Assembly (NCBI GenBank): GCA_947499555.1
Contig: CANMOU010000002.1
Coordinates: forward strand, 1 to 64,000
Length of the DNA stretch: 64,000 nt
From: an uncultured Roseovarius sp.
GTDB lineage: Bacteria; Pseudomonadota; Alphaproteobacteria; Rhodobacterales; Rhodobacteraceae
Reading direction: 5' to 3'
Positions 9,486-19,307 of the stretch are shown here, in pieces. Numbering within the stretch: position 1 is the first letter of the stretch; the number at the start of each line of letters is the position of its first letter. Made by a program: the position numbers and the translations under genes. The notes below the pieces were generated by a model. It saw only the letters and a program-made list of their open reading frames with translations, did no database searches and was not told the origin of the DNA.

Positions 9486-10286
9486 TCAATCAAGCCAAAG
9501 CGAGCGCTCAGCTGATTGTCTTCTTTCGAAGTTTTCATTAGCTTGGATTGACAGAGGCTCGACTTCCTGGGCATCGAGCACCCCGTCTCCATCTTGGTCG
9601 TAGGTGTCTAATAGGCTTTCGTAAGGCGCCAAGAACTCAGCCTCGGTCACTCTGCCGTCGTTATTTTGATCAAAAATGGGCGCAACAAGGATTGGTGGCG
9701 ACCATTGATTTCCGCGCTCGTGCACAAGGCGTGCAATTCCGTCACGATTGGCGGGATACTTTTCTTCCGCGCCCTCAACAACCTCTTCAAAGGTAAAAAC
9801 GCCGTCGCCGTCAAAGTCAAAAAGACCTTCGAGCCTACCAGACAACCGGGCCTCAAGACGTACTTGAATGTCCGCCTCGTCGACAGTGTTTGCAGCGACA
9901 CCTAAGCCCAATAGGGCACCGCGCGCTTCGGGCAGGTAGACTTGGCGTACTTCTTCGATGGTCACAACAGCGTCCCCATTCAGATCATGGGACGCCCAAT
10001 AGGAGTACGAACTGTTTCGGCGCTTGGCATGTTCAATTTGCTGTTTGATCAATGCGTCTTCTTCCGTGACTTCACCCGAACCATCAATGTCGGAGCGATA
10101 GAAAATGTCGCGTAGGACATCTATCAATTTGGGAGAGGGTGAGCGTTTCGAAAGGCCTTCAGCAAGTGACTTAAGATGTCCCTCGGCTTCTAAGTTTACC
10201 GCGTCAGTTTGCTGTGCATCGGCAACTTGACCCGACATTAATGTCAATCCGAGGGCTGCAAATACCGCAAGCCCGACCTTGTGCAT
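9486..10286 (-). CDS. Secreted EF-hand calcium-binding protein
   Basis: A 266-residue protein with a Sec signal peptide (MHKVGLAVFAALGLTLMSGQ, cleavage probably after VADA) and five EF-hand loops: DIDGSGEVTEED, DLNGDAVVTIEE, DFDGDGVFTFEE, DQNNDGRVTEAE and DQDGDGVLDAQE. Each has Asp/Asn at the calcium-coordinating positions 1, 3 and 5 and an acidic residue at 12. It is probably a periplasmic calcium sensor or buffer. The start at 10286 is chosen because it gives a clean signal peptide; the longer frame starts with TTG. No clear ribosome site is visible, so the start is uncertain. Confidence 0.85.
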   Translation of the reverse strand: MHKVGLAVFAALGLTLMSGQVADAQQTDAVNLEAEGHLKSLAEGLSKRSPSPKLIDVLRDIFYRSDIDGSGEVTEEDALIKQQIEHAKRRNSSYSYWASHDLNGDAVVTIEEVRQVYLPEARGALLGLGVAANTVDEADIQVRLEARLSGRLEGLFDFDGDGVFTFEEVVEGAEEKYPANRDGIARLVHERGNQWSPPILVAPIFDQNNDGRVTEAEFLAPYESLLDTYDQDGDGVLDAQEVEPLSIQANENFERRQSAERSLWLD

Positions 10287-10666
10287 TCGCAATTTGCCAG
10301 CGGATACGTACTGATGGTCACCAAAATCAACGGCGAAATTATTCAAACCAAATTCCTTCACGCAACTCTGGTGCAGCAATTAATCCTGGAAAATGGCCAA
10401 ATTACGTTGAGATAATGCATTCAATCAAAGAAAAATTTTGGGCCCAGAGCCGACACCCCGACAAGTTTGGTCGGTAAGTTTCGGGCCAAATTGTAGCAGC
10501 GCGGACAAAGCGCCAATTCGCTGCAGGTGCGCTTATGTCCGCTTACGGTGCGCCAAGCTGGAGCTCGACTACTTTTTATCATCTATTGATTTAGGATTTC
10601 AGCAATCCAAGAATTCAACCAAGGAAATTTATAGATTTTTTTGGTCGACGCTTTACAAAATCGGCC
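10287..10666. other. Divergent promoter region, no gene seen
   Basis: This 380-bp AT-rich stretch separates the EF-hand gene (minus) from the AraC-type regulator (plus). It contains GCGGACAAAGC at 10501-10511 and GCTTATGTCCGC at 10531-10542, partly inverted copies of the motif noted in other gaps. No RNA gene is recognisable. Confidence 0.4.
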
Positions 10667-11698
10667 ATGGCAAGCCAAGATCTCCAAACATTAGACGTCG
10701 TTGCTTTGGTGAGCCCGCACTTCAATGTTTCGGCAACTACGTCTTTTGTTGATCCTTTCCGCATCGCGAACTACCTTTCGGGATCATCTCGATTTTCTTG
10801 GACCTATGCCTCTGATGTTGGCGGCCCAATTGAGTCCAGCAGTGGCTTAGTCGTTGAAACTGTTCCACTTCTGAATGTGATCAATCGCACACCATGGCTG
10901 GTTCTCGTCAGCACAAGTTGGACGCCCGAACGTCACGTGACACCTCAGTTTAAGGTCGCGCTTCAGAAATGGGATGCGGCTGGCGCAATCATTGGTGGGT
11001 TGGATACCGGTGGGATTGTTCTTGCGCAGTCTGGGTTGCTTAAAGGCAAAATCGCAACAGTTCACTATGAACATATTGATGCGTTCGCCGAAATTGCACG
11101 TGACACCACAGTTTCGGAAAACACGTTCATAACGGATGGCAGGATTTTTACGTGCTGCGGAGGGACCGCCGCAACGGATCTGGGATTGCGCTTTGTTCAC
11201 TCTGTGGCCGGTGAAAGCATCGCCAATGCATCTGCGCGATATCTTTTCCACCATACGGTGCGCGGCGAAGGACAATCTCAGAACCCCAAGGATATGGAAC
11301 CACTGGGCTATGTCACATCCAGCATCGTCCGAAAGGCCATTGATTTGATGGAAGCGCATTTGGAAACGACTTTGTCGATCCCATCAATATCGGAGAGCTT
11401 GGGTGTTTCACAAAGGCAGTTAAGCCGCTTGTTCCGGCAATATGTCCAAAAGTCACCGGTCGAGTATTACCGAGATATCCGTCTTGACCGCGCCCGCGGT
11501 TTGGTCACTCAAACCGAGTTGAAATTCAGCGAAATTGCGCAGGCGTCAGGGTTCAATGGACAAGTCCATTTCAGCCGCGCCTATCGCAACCGGTTCGGTT
11601 TGACACCAAGTTCTGATCGCATTGAAGGCCGTGTCCCCTTCGAGTTTCGCGCCTGGCCGATGTTTAAGCCTGATATCGAGCCCGAAGGTGTCTCGTAG
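10667..11698 (+). CDS. AraC/GlxA-type regulator resembling CdhR/GbdR
   Basis: A 343-residue regulator with an N-terminal DJ-1/PfpI-like (glutamine-amidotransferase-like) domain at about 10-190, and a C-terminal AraC double HTH (SISESLGVSQRQLSRLFRQY, then FSEIAQASGFNGQVHFSRAY) at about 235-330. This architecture is used by GbdR and CdhR, which sense glycine betaine or carnitine in Pseudomonas. The position fits: it converges on, and overlaps by 35 bp at the 3' end, a carnitine-dehydrogenase-like gene closing a seven-gene catabolic operon. Regulation of that operon is inferred, not shown. Confidence 0.85.
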   Translation: MASQDLQTLDVVALVSPHFNVSATTSFVDPFRIANYLSGSSRFSWTYASDVGGPIESSSGLVVETVPLLNVINRTPWLVLVSTSWTPERHVTPQFKVALQKWDAAGAIIGGLDTGGIVLAQSGLLKGKIATVHYEHIDAFAEIARDTTVSENTFITDGRIFTCCGGTAATDLGLRFVHSVAGESIANASARYLFHHTVRGEGQSQNPKDMEPLGYVTSSIVRKAIDLMEAHLETTLSIPSISESLGVSQRQLSRLFRQYVQKSPVEYYRDIRLDRARGLVTQTELKFSEIAQASGFNGQVHFSRAYRNRFGLTPSSDRIEGRVPFEFRAWPMFKPDIEPEGVS

Positions 11699-12608
11699 CT
11701 TTTTGCATCGCTACGAGCATCTCATCGCGCTGCGCTGATAGCCCCTCGGTGCTTTGCCCCTGCGTCTGCGCATCCATACCATCGACCAATTGTCTTATCA
11801 CATCCTCGTTCAAGCGTGGATCACCAAGATCGTCCCACCAGCCGTTGAACGTGTCTTTGAAGTGGTCACAAAAGGCCTGTAGGCCTCCTTTGCCTGCGCC
11901 CAAGTGAAACAGAGACGTTGGCCCCATCGCGGCCCATCGTAATCCTGGCCCGGCCCACATCGCTTTGTCGATGTCTTCGACACTTGCGACACCTTCCACT
12001 GCCATATGGACGGCCTCGCGCCAAACTGCGGCCTGCAAACGGTTGGCGACATGCCCCGGCAAGCCCTTGTTGATCCGGATCGTCACCTTACCGATATCGC
12101 TGTAAAACGCATCTGTGCGGTCCAGAACATCGGACCCAGTGGCGTGGTTCGCGGTAAGTTCCACCAGCGGAATAAGGTGCGGTGGGTTGAACGGATGGCC
12201 AAGGATCAGCGGGCTTGGATCTCTCCATCCTGTCTGTAACGCTTCCAGTGTCAGACCTGATGTTGAACTTGAAACGATGGCGTCCGCGCACAACGCCGGT
12301 TCAATTTCTGCGTAAGTCGCATGCTTGATCGGCAAACGTTCCGGTACGTTCTCTTGAACGAATTCTGCATCTGCCACGGCTTCAGCGGCCGTTGGTACGA
12401 AACGGACGGCATCAGGTGTCGCGTGGTCTGTAAGCCCCAGTTCCTTGAGTGCTGGCCAAGCACTCTTAACATAGGCGCGTACGTTTTCTTCGGTGTTTGG
12501 ATTGGGGTCAAAAACGGTCACACTGCGGCCCGCTGCAAGGAACAATGCAGCCCAGCTTGCCCCGATAACGCCGCCGCCGAGAATAGCCGTTCTTTCGATT
12601 TGAGACAT
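11664..12608 (-). CDS. L-carnitine dehydrogenase-like 3-hydroxyacyl-CoA dehydrogenase family protein
   Basis: A 314-residue NAD-dependent 3-hydroxyacid dehydrogenase. The Rossmann motif is AILGGGVIGASWAALFLAAG (about 8-27). The family segments SSSTSGLTLEAL, GHPFNPPHLIPLVEL (about 141-155) and KGLPGHVANRLQAA follow. The Pro-rich HPFNPP segment and length resemble L-carnitine dehydrogenase (CdhA/LcdH), which oxidises carnitine to 3-dehydrocarnitine. The BKACE gene in the same operon would take that product, supporting the assignment. It is the last gene of the operon, with a start-stop contact to the SDR upstream. Other short 3-hydroxy acids are possible substrates. Confidence 0.8.
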   Translation of the reverse strand: MSQIERTAILGGGVIGASWAALFLAAGRSVTVFDPNPNTEENVRAYVKSAWPALKELGLTDHATPDAVRFVPTAAEAVADAEFVQENVPERLPIKHATYAEIEPALCADAIVSSSTSGLTLEALQTGWRDPSPLILGHPFNPPHLIPLVELTANHATGSDVLDRTDAFYSDIGKVTIRINKGLPGHVANRLQAAVWREAVHMAVEGVASVEDIDKAMWAGPGLRWAAMGPTSLFHLGAGKGGLQAFCDHFKDTFNGWWDDLGDPRLNEDVIRQLVDGMDAQTQGQSTEGLSAQRDEMLVAMQKATRHLRARYQA

Positions 12609-13342
12609 CAGAACAATCCCGGATTCAACGGGGACGCGGCTGTCATACCGCCGTCCACGGTGAAAAGCTGGCCCGTTGCAAAGGATGCCTCGTCAGAAGC
12701 CAACCAGAGGGCCATCGCTGCGATATCCGCGGGTTTGCCGAAACGCTTTACCGCATGCCGTGCCAACGCATCGATCTTAGCTTTTGCGGGGTCATTGGCC
12801 AAATCAAACCCGGCGTCCAGCATGCCTGTTTCGATCCACCCCGGGCAGATTGCATTGCAGCGAACCGCCGGTCCATGATCCACTGCAATCGAGCGGGTAA
12901 GCCCATGCACGAAAGCCTTTGATGCATTGTAGAGCGCCATCGACGGATCAGCGACATTGCCCGAGATCGAACCAATGTTGATGATCGAACCACCGGCTCG
13001 CATGTGCGGGATCAATGCGCGGCAGACGTTGAAAACACCCTTGGCGTTGGCCCCCATGACCAAATCCCAATCCGCATCGGTGCTATCCACGACTGTTTTC
13101 TCGACTTGCACGCCGGCGTTGTTCACGACGACATCCAATGCACCAAGTTCTAGCGCGGCTGCACCAACAGCCTTGGCATCAGACACGTCCAGCGACATCC
13201 AGCCAGCCCTTAAACCGTCCGGTGCTGGCCCACGGCCACAGGTGATGACTTCGGCACCTTCTGCCATAAATTGATCAACAATTCCGCGACCAATCCCTTG
13301 CCGACCGCCAGTTACAAAAGCACGCTTGTCAGCCAACCGCAT
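12608..13342 (-). CDS. SDR family oxidoreductase
   Basis: A 244-residue classical SDR with TGGRQGIGRG (about 10-19), NNAG (about 93) and the catalytic Ser plus YNASK (about 135-160). CGRG after the second strand lacks an Asp, which leans to NADP or leaves preference open. It shares single bases with both neighbours, so translation is probably coupled in the operon. It likely oxidises or reduces a hydroxyl intermediate of the pathway. It differs clearly from the SDR at 15703, so it is unlikely to be a recent duplicate. Confidence 0.85.
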   Translation of the reverse strand: MRLADKRAFVTGGRQGIGRGIVDQFMAEGAEVITCGRGPAPDGLRAGWMSLDVSDAKAVGAAALELGALDVVVNNAGVQVEKTVVDSTDADWDLVMGANAKGVFNVCRALIPHMRAGGSIINIGSISGNVADPSMALYNASKAFVHGLTRSIAVDHGPAVRCNAICPGWIETGMLDAGFDLANDPAKAKIDALARHAVKRFGKPADIAAMALWLASDEASFATGQLFTVDGGMTAASPLNPGLF

Positions 13343-14760
13343 CAGTGTGCCACCATAACGTGACGGATCGCTGTATAGGCATCCAGTGCATAGACGGACA
13401 TGTCACTGCCGGTGCCAGAGCCTTTCATCGCAGCCCAGGGCATCTCGGGTGTGGCGACCCCATGCGTGTTGACCCAAGTGAACCCATAGCGCAGTTTTGA
13501 GGTCATCTGCATCGCGCGCCCGACATCGCGCGTCCACACGGATGACGCCGATCCATAAGGCCCGGAATTGGCGACTTTTAACGCCTCATCTGCGTCTGAA
13601 AACCTTGAAACTGTCACGACTGAGCCAAAGACCTCGTTACAGGCAGCCTCGGCATCATTATCAACGTTTGCGATGACCGTTGGTTCATAAAAGAATCCGT
13701 TTCCTTCGCCCGCGTTTCCGCCTGACACGACTTCGGCCGCACTGCGTACACGATCTACAAATCCTGCGACCCGATCTCTTTGAGCCGCCGAAACGAGCGG
13801 CCCCATTTCGGTTCCCTCTGCTTTCGGCGCTCCGATCTGGATTTGACCAACTTGATCTGCAATCGCTGCGACAAGTTTGTCATAGGCTTGATCTGCCACC
13901 ATCACACGACACGGCTGTGCGCAATCCTGACCCGCATTGAAATAACTTCCATAGCGGATCGTTTCAGCGACAGCATTCAGATCCGCGTCTTCAAAGACAA
14001 TGACCGGAGCCTTGCCACCAAGTTCAAGATGCACATGCCTGATCTGTTGTGAGGCTGCCCGCATCGCTGCCATGCCTGCAGCAGGCGATCCGGTCACACT
14101 GATCCCTTCCATTTGCGGGCTATTGATCAATTCATTACCAACAGTGGCCCCACGTCCGTGAATAACATTCAGCACACCCTTCGGCAAAACATCTTGCAGC
14201 AACTCGGCCAGCCGCAGCGTAGAAAGCGGCGTGATTTCGGAAGGCTTTAGCACGACAGGACAGCCTGCCGCGATGAGTGCGGCGATTTTCCAAGACGCCA
14301 TCATCAAAGGATAGTTCCAAGGTGCGATGGCCGCAATTGGGCCAATTGGATCCCGCCGGATCATAGATGTGTGGCCCGCTACATATTCACCTGCAGCGGA
14401 ACCCATCATTGTCCGCCCGGCCCCAGCAAAAAACCGGAAGACATCGATCGTCAGTGGCATTTCGTCGTCATGTGCCGAAGGCCACGGTTTGCCCACATCA
14501 AGGCTTTCAAGCTCTGCCAATTCTTGACTATTCGCTTCGATCACATCCGCAATTTGCAGCAGAAGTGCCGCGCGCTCAGCCGGTGGTATAGCGGAGAAAG
14601 TTTCAAACACCTCTTCTGATCCGCGCACGGCGGCTGCAATCTGTGCATCGCTGGCCTCGTTTACCTTATAGATGACCTCTCCGGTTGCGGGATATAGTAT
14701 TTCAAGCGCATTTCCGTCGCCTTCGACCATTTCGCCGTTGATCAACATTTTCGTTTGCAT
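13342..14760 (-). CDS. Aldehyde dehydrogenase (betaine-aldehyde-type)
   Basis: A 472-residue NAD(P)-dependent aldehyde dehydrogenase. The catalytic Glu lies in LELGGKAP (about 245) and the catalytic Cys in [12 protein letters not shown] (about 279). The fold continues with [10 protein letters not shown] and the C-terminal [11 protein letters not shown]. Sequence style is that of betaine aldehyde/aminobutyraldehyde dehydrogenases. The ATG at 14760 has AAGGAG ten bases upstream, so I prefer it to earlier in-frame codons. In this operon it may oxidise an aldehyde released by the Rieske oxygenase or by hydrolysis of a choline-type substrate. Confidence 0.85.
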   Translation of the reverse strand: MQTKMLINGEMVEGDGNALEILYPATGEVIYKVNEASDAQIAAAVRGSEEVFETFSAIPPAERAALLLQIADVIEANSQELAELESLDVGKPWPSAHDDEMPLTIDVFRFFAGAGRTMMGSAAGEYVAGHTSMIRRDPIGPIAAIAPWNYPLMMASWKIAALIAAGCPVVLKPSEITPLSTLRLAELLQDVLPKGVLNVIHGRGATVGNELINSPQMEGISVTGSPAAGMAAMRAASQQIRHVHLELGGKAPVIVFEDADLNAVAETIRYGSYFNAGQDCAQPCRVMVADQAYDKLVAAIADQVGQIQIGAPKAEGTEMGPLVSAAQRDRVAGFVDRVRSAAEVVSGGNAGEGNGFFYEPTVIANVDNDAEAACNEVFGSVVTVSRFSDADEALKVANSGPYGSASSVWTRDVGRAMQMTSKLRYGFTWVNTHGVATPEMPWAAMKGSGTGSDMSVYALDAYTAIRHVMVAH

Positions 14761-14770
14761 GCGCATCTCC

Positions 14771-15703
14771 TTAGAACCCAACCTGATCGCCGCCTTTAAG
14801 GGCCAGCCGCGCCCGCGCCTCTGAAGGTGTGGCCACTGTGAGGCCGAGGTTTTCGATGATTGTGCGAATGCGGGTCACTTGTTCCGCATTCGATTTCGCC
14901 AGCTCACCTTTACCGATGAACAGGCTGTCCTCTAGTCCTACGCGAAGGTTACCGCCGCGCATCGCACTTTGCGTGGCGAAGGGCATCTGATGGCGGCCGG
15001 CCGCAAGGACCGACCATTCGTAGTTTTCCGTACCAAACAATTTGTCTGCGGTATTGTGCATGTGGGTCAGGTGGTCAGGGTCGGCACCTACACCACCCAG
15101 AATACCAAAGACCATTTGGATGAAGAACGGGGGCTTGATCAGCCCCTGATCAATGAACCATTTGACGTTGTAGAGATGGCCAAGATCATAGCACTCAAAC
15201 TCGAACTTCGTCCCGTGATCACCCCCCAGTTTTTCAATCGCATAACGGATTGTCTTGAACGTATTGGGAAAGATGAAATCTTCGGTCATCTCCAGAAAAG
15301 GACGTTCCCAATCATGCTGAAACTCCGAGTATTTCTGCAGCATTGGGAAAATGCCAAAGTTCAATGAGCCCATGTTCAGCGAGGCCATCTCGGGGCTGGT
15401 TGACGTTGCCGCCAGCAGTCTCTCGTCCATCGACATGCCCAAGCCACCATCGGTTGAGACATTCATCACCGCATCTGTGGACTGCTTGATCACCGGCAAA
15501 AACTGTTTGAACAGCTCTGGTCGGGGATCAGGTTTACCCGTTTTGGGATGCCGCGCATGCAGGTGAATGATGGATGCGCCTGCCTCTGCTACCTCGATGC
15601 TGGCTGTCGCGATCTCGGCCGGTGTGATCGGCAGATAGGGCGACATGGAGGGCGTATGAATACCGCCCGTCGGCGCACAGGTAATGATGACGGACTTTGG
15701 CAT
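14771..15703 (-). CDS. Beta-keto acid cleavage enzyme (BKACE, DUF849)
   Basis: A 310-residue BKACE-family protein, a zinc enzyme that condenses a beta-keto acid with acetyl-CoA to give acetoacetate and a new CoA ester. Family marks are [20 protein letters not shown] (about 7-26), the zinc-site IHLHARHP (about 46-53), and [11 protein letters not shown]. In known carnitine degradation the homologue CdhC cleaves 3-dehydrocarnitine, giving betainyl-CoA. A carnitine-dehydrogenase-like gene in the same operon makes that role plausible. The gene shares one base with the SDR upstream. Confidence 0.9.
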   Translation of the reverse strand: MPKSVIITCAPTGGIHTPSMSPYLPITPAEIATASIEVAEAGASIIHLHARHPKTGKPDPRPELFKQFLPVIKQSTDAVMNVSTDGGLGMSMDERLLAATSTSPEMASLNMGSLNFGIFPMLQKYSEFQHDWERPFLEMTEDFIFPNTFKTIRYAIEKLGGDHGTKFEFECYDLGHLYNVKWFIDQGLIKPPFFIQMVFGILGGVGADPDHLTHMHNTADKLFGTENYEWSVLAAGRHQMPFATQSAMRGGNLRVGLEDSLFIGKGELAKSNAEQVTRIRTIIENLGLTVATPSEARARLALKGGDQVGF

Positions 15704-16497
15704 CAGAGCTTCATCTGTTGCACTTGCGCAGACAGCCCGCCGTCAAGCACCCAGAGTTGGCCTGATGCATAGCGCGCTTCATCGCTTGCCAACCAATTAA
15801 CTAGGTTTGCGATGTCTGTTGGCGTGCCATAGGTCCGCATCGGATGCACATCGCGAACCGCCTTTTGCAGTGTTTCAATGTTGCCGCCGCCGCCACCTGA
15901 TCCATCGCCCTCAAAGAAGCTTTGCAGCATAGGGGTGTCGATATAGCCGGGACAGATCGCGTTCACGCGGATGCCTTCTGGACCGTGATCGCAGGCCATG
16001 GCGCGGGTCAGGGCATGAACGGCCCCCTTGGTTGCGCAATAGGCGGCAAGGCCTGGATCAGCGATAAAACCATCGTAGGAGCCAAAGTTGATCAGGCTTG
16101 CACTACTGCCCGACTTTGCAGCTTCTCGCATGAGCGGAAGAGCGTACTTGGAGGTCAGGAACGTGCCCGTAGAGTTTACCGCAAAGCTTTGATTCCATTC
16201 CTCTAGCGTGGTTTCTTCGACGGTCTTCTCAATCTCAATACCCGCCGCATTCACAAGGATATCAAGTTTTCCGTGTGCCGCGCGGACATGATCCATCGCC
16301 GCAATCGCATCTGCTTCTTGCGTGACGTCCAACTTAACGAAATGGCTGCCATCATCGTCATGCCCGGCGAGCGAACCTTGGGGCGTAAGATCGGCGGCAT
16401 GTACGGTTGCGCCTTCTTTCAGAAAACGCGCAACAATCGCACGGCCAATCCCGCCTCTCGCGCCTGTAACAAGGGCGACTTTTCCGTCAAGTGTCAA
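15703..16497 (-). CDS. SDR family oxidoreductase
   Basis: A 264-residue classical SDR: TGARGGIGRA (about 11-20), NAAG (about 88), catalytic Ser in INFGSYDG and YCATK (about 160). AADLT after the second strand has the Asp typical of NAD preference. A short glycine-rich insertion (GDGSGGGGGN, about 205-214) sits in the substrate-loop region and is unusual. It overlaps the sulfatase gene upstream by 4 bp. It may act on the alcohol released by the sulfatase. Confidence 0.85.
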   Translation of the reverse strand: MTLDGKVALVTGARGGIGRAIVARFLKEGATVHAADLTPQGSLAGHDDDGSHFVKLDVTQEADAIAAMDHVRAAHGKLDILVNAAGIEIEKTVEETTLEEWNQSFAVNSTGTFLTSKYALPLMREAAKSGSSASLINFGSYDGFIADPGLAAYCATKGAVHALTRAMACDHGPEGIRVNAICPGYIDTPMLQSFFEGDGSGGGGGNIETLQKAVRDVHPMRTYGTPTDIANLVNWLASDEARYASGQLWVLDGGLSAQVQQMKL

Positions 16498-18029
16498 TGG
16501 TCTTGATCCTTCAGTGGCGGATAGCGATAGCGATTAGCCGCAACCGTCCAATCCATGTTGTTGCGTACATATTGCTGGCTCGCGTCCGACGGCGGGTTGT
16601 AGTCCCACGGCTCGCTCGCGCCTGCCTCCATCGCCGCATGCAGCGCGCGACGCGATTTCTGGGTTGCTATGATCTGTTTGCGTAAGGCTTCGCCGTCCCA
16701 GCGAGCGGCGACTTCTTTGGCAAACGTGCGCGCCGCGTTTTCATAGGCAGGGTCAGCGATGCAGTTGGTCGTCTCCATTGGATCAACGCTTAGGTCATAG
16801 AACTGCGGCGGATCGCTATCGCAGTGGATGTATTTCAATGGACCGCGTCGGATCATGATGACCGGATAGCCCGTCATTTCAGCGCAATATTCACCGATCG
16901 CTTCGTCAACGGGATCGGCCTCACCGTGCGCCAAAGGCATCAGGCTGCGGCCATCAATTGGCTCCCCTATCATGCCCATGTCGCCGCCCCCAATCTCGAT
17001 AAAGGTCGGCAAAAGGTCCACCAAGGATACCGCGTTCGGTGCAGTGCCAGTGGCGACACCGGGCCCTGCCATCACCAATGGCACGCGGGCCGAGTGTTCA
17101 AAGAAGTTCATCTTGTACCACAACCCACGTTCGCCCAGCATGTCGCCATGATCCGCCGTGACAATCACGATGGTATTGTCCAGCTCGCCAGTTTCGTCGA
17201 GCGTTTGAACCAGCTCACCAATCTTGCTGTCAAAATAGCTTACATTCGCCAGATACGCGCGGCGGGCACGGCGAACTTCTTCCTCACTAAGCGGGACGTA
17301 AGAGGCTTCGATCCCATCCATCAAGCGTCGTGAAAAAGGGTCTTGGTCTTCCAAGGCCGGTACAAATGCTGGCAAATCGATATCCTCGTCCGAATACAGG
17401 TTCCACCATTCGGGCCGTGCCACGTAAGGATCATGCGGGTGGATAAAGCTTGCCACCATCGCAAAGGGCGCATCCTGTCCAAGCGCCTTGTCTCGGGCCG
17501 CATCAAAAAGCCAACGCTTGGCTGCAAAGGCCACTTCATCATCATAATCAATCTGGAACGTCGCATGGGCCAAGCCGCTCTCTTTGACGGTTTGCATGTT
17601 GTGATACCACTTATCGATCCGCTCATCCGGCGCTTCCCAATCAGGTGTCCATGCAAAATCTGAGGGGTAGATGTCTGTTGTCACCCTATCTTCAAACCCA
17701 TGCATCTGATCAGGGCCAACAAAGTGCATCTTGCCCGAGAGGCAGGTTCGGTAGCCCAGCGATTTGAGATAATGCGCAAACGTCGGCACTGAGGCTTTGA
17801 ATTCTGATGCGTTGTCATAAGCCGCAATCCGGCTGATGTGCTGACCTGACATAAATGCAAACCGCGAAGGTGCACAAAGGGGCGAATTGCAATACGCGGC
17901 ATCAAAGCGCATCCCGCGCGCTGCCAACGCATCAAGATGGGGTGTTTTTGCGACCTTGTGTCCGTATACCCCTGTGAAGTGCGGAGCCAATTGATCCGCC
18001 ATGATCACAAGGATATTCGGACGCGTCAC
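16494..18029 (-). CDS. betC: Choline-sulfatase-like sulfatase
   Basis: A 511-residue sulfatase that would hydrolyse an O-sulfate ester. The formylglycine signature is SPLCAPSRFAFMSGQ (about 50-64), with Cys as the residue to be modified. N-terminal metal ligands lie in NILVIMADQ, and SGKMHFVGPDQMHGFEDR and ADHGDMLGERGLW match choline sulfatases closely. The BetC C-terminal motif is present as SQQYVRNNMDW. It has no signal peptide, so it works in the cytoplasm, as BetC does. Choline-O-sulfate is the likeliest substrate from family resemblance, but the operon lacks choline dehydrogenase, so another sulfated amine cannot be excluded. It overlaps both neighbours by 4 bp. Confidence 0.85.
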   Translation of the reverse strand: MTRPNILVIMADQLAPHFTGVYGHKVAKTPHLDALAARGMRFDAAYCNSPLCAPSRFAFMSGQHISRIAAYDNASEFKASVPTFAHYLKSLGYRTCLSGKMHFVGPDQMHGFEDRVTTDIYPSDFAWTPDWEAPDERIDKWYHNMQTVKESGLAHATFQIDYDDEVAFAAKRWLFDAARDKALGQDAPFAMVASFIHPHDPYVARPEWWNLYSDEDIDLPAFVPALEDQDPFSRRLMDGIEASYVPLSEEEVRRARRAYLANVSYFDSKIGELVQTLDETGELDNTIVIVTADHGDMLGERGLWYKMNFFEHSARVPLVMAGPGVATGTAPNAVSLVDLLPTFIEIGGGDMGMIGEPIDGRSLMPLAHGEADPVDEAIGEYCAEMTGYPVIMIRRGPLKYIHCDSDPPQFYDLSVDPMETTNCIADPAYENAARTFAKEVAARWDGEALRKQIIATQKSRRALHAAMEAGASEPWDYNPPSDASQQYVRNNMDWTVAANRYRYPPLKDQDH

Positions 18030-19147
18030 GCAGCACCTTTGGCATAAGCATCCAGCACAAGACCGTGGAAGTGATGCACGGCATGTTCAGATTTTCCTGA
18101 TCCATCCGGATCATTGACGATCCGGCCTTGCGTGAAAGCAGGTGTATTCATTCCACGCTGCACGCTTTCAACCAAACCGATGTCCTCGACCTGCAGCACC
18201 TCGTCCAGATAGCGAATGGCATCCAACTCCATCGCGTCCGGCTCTGGTGTTTCAAGGAAGAAGTCATAGGTCTCTAGGGTCCGATCGGGACTAACTGGAA
18301 TGATATTCAACACGATCATGCTAGACCGTCCGGGATAGCGCATCAGGCAAGTTGTCGGGTAAAGCCACCAAACGGCATGCGTCTTAACGGTCGCGTTCGA
18401 CACGTCATACGCGGCATTCGGACTATTGCCAGCGTCGGCCATGTGGCTGGAATAGATGCCATAGGTCGTAACCTTGTAGGTATCCATATCCACCAGATCG
18501 CAAAAGTCTTTATGGGCCGTCGGGCAGTGGTAGCATTCAAGGAAGTTATCCACGACGTTCTTCCAATTGGACTTGATGTCGTAGGTCAAACGGTGCCCGA
18601 AAGTCAGTTGATCAACATCCGGTGCCCAATGGCGCACTTCGGTTTCCAAATCTCCGGACTGCTCAGACAATGACGCAGCTTTGGGGTCTAGATTGACGAA
18701 TACAAATCCACAAAACTCTTCTACCAGCACCGCATCGAGACAGATTTCGTCAGTTCTAAAGTCCTCAAGATTTTCGGTATGAGGTGCTCGGGCCAGTTGC
18801 CCATCAAGTTTGTAAACCCATGCATGGTACGGGCACATGATCCGCGACGTATTGCCTTCACCGGAGAGCAATTCATGCGCTCGGTGTTTGCAAACATTAT
18901 AGAAGGCGCGAAGCGTGCCTTCTTTATCTCGTACCACCGCGATAGGCTGGCCAGCTATTTCGACGGTGACAAAAGAACCCGGTTCATGTGTTTTTTCGAC
19001 ATGACACACCCATTGCCAAGTTTTGGACAGGACTGAGCGAAGGTCAGCGTCAAACCATTTGTCTTCGGTGTAGGCTTCTGCCCGTAAAGAACTGGAGCGC
19101 GATGGATCTTGATCATATCCAAGAGAAATTGATTCTGAATCTGTCAT
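18026..19147 (-). CDS. Rieske non-heme iron oxygenase, CntA/GbcA-like alpha subunit
   Basis: A 373-residue oxygenase component. The Rieske [2Fe-2S] ligands are in CKHRAHEL and CPYHAW (about 85-107). The mononuclear-iron region reads NWKNVVDNFLECYHCPTAH (about 195-215), with Glu rather than Asp before the CYH segment, as in the quaternary-ammonium oxygenases CntA and GbcA. The tail ESVQRGM...GKSEHAVHHFH also resembles CntA. It should demethylate or cleave a quaternary amine. No reductase subunit is encoded nearby. The start at 19147 is chosen for its GGGAGG site; the frame runs on to 19267 without a better one. It is the first gene of the operon. Confidence 0.85.
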   Translation of the reverse strand: MTDSESISLGYDQDPSRSSSLRAEAYTEDKWFDADLRSVLSKTWQWVCHVEKTHEPGSFVTVEIAGQPIAVVRDKEGTLRAFYNVCKHRAHELLSGEGNTSRIMCPYHAWVYKLDGQLARAPHTENLEDFRTDEICLDAVLVEEFCGFVFVNLDPKAASLSEQSGDLETEVRHWAPDVDQLTFGHRLTYDIKSNWKNVVDNFLECYHCPTAHKDFCDLVDMDTYKVTTYGIYSSHMADAGNSPNAAYDVSNATVKTHAVWWLYPTTCLMRYPGRSSMIVLNIIPVSPDRTLETYDFFLETPEPDAMELDAIRYLDEVLQVEDIGLVESVQRGMNTPAFTQGRIVNDPDGSGKSEHAVHHFHGLVLDAYAKGAA

Positions 19148-19307
19148 GTCGTCCCTCCCACGGTCATGACAGGTTATTTCAAGCACAGTTCTGCGATATA
19201 CGAAATTGGCCGCAAATTTGATCTTTTTGGAAGCAGCCATCTCAATGTCAGCCAACCCTGAGCTCAATTTCGCCCACGAAGATCAAGATTCCGCTCGCAA
19301 ATGCAAT

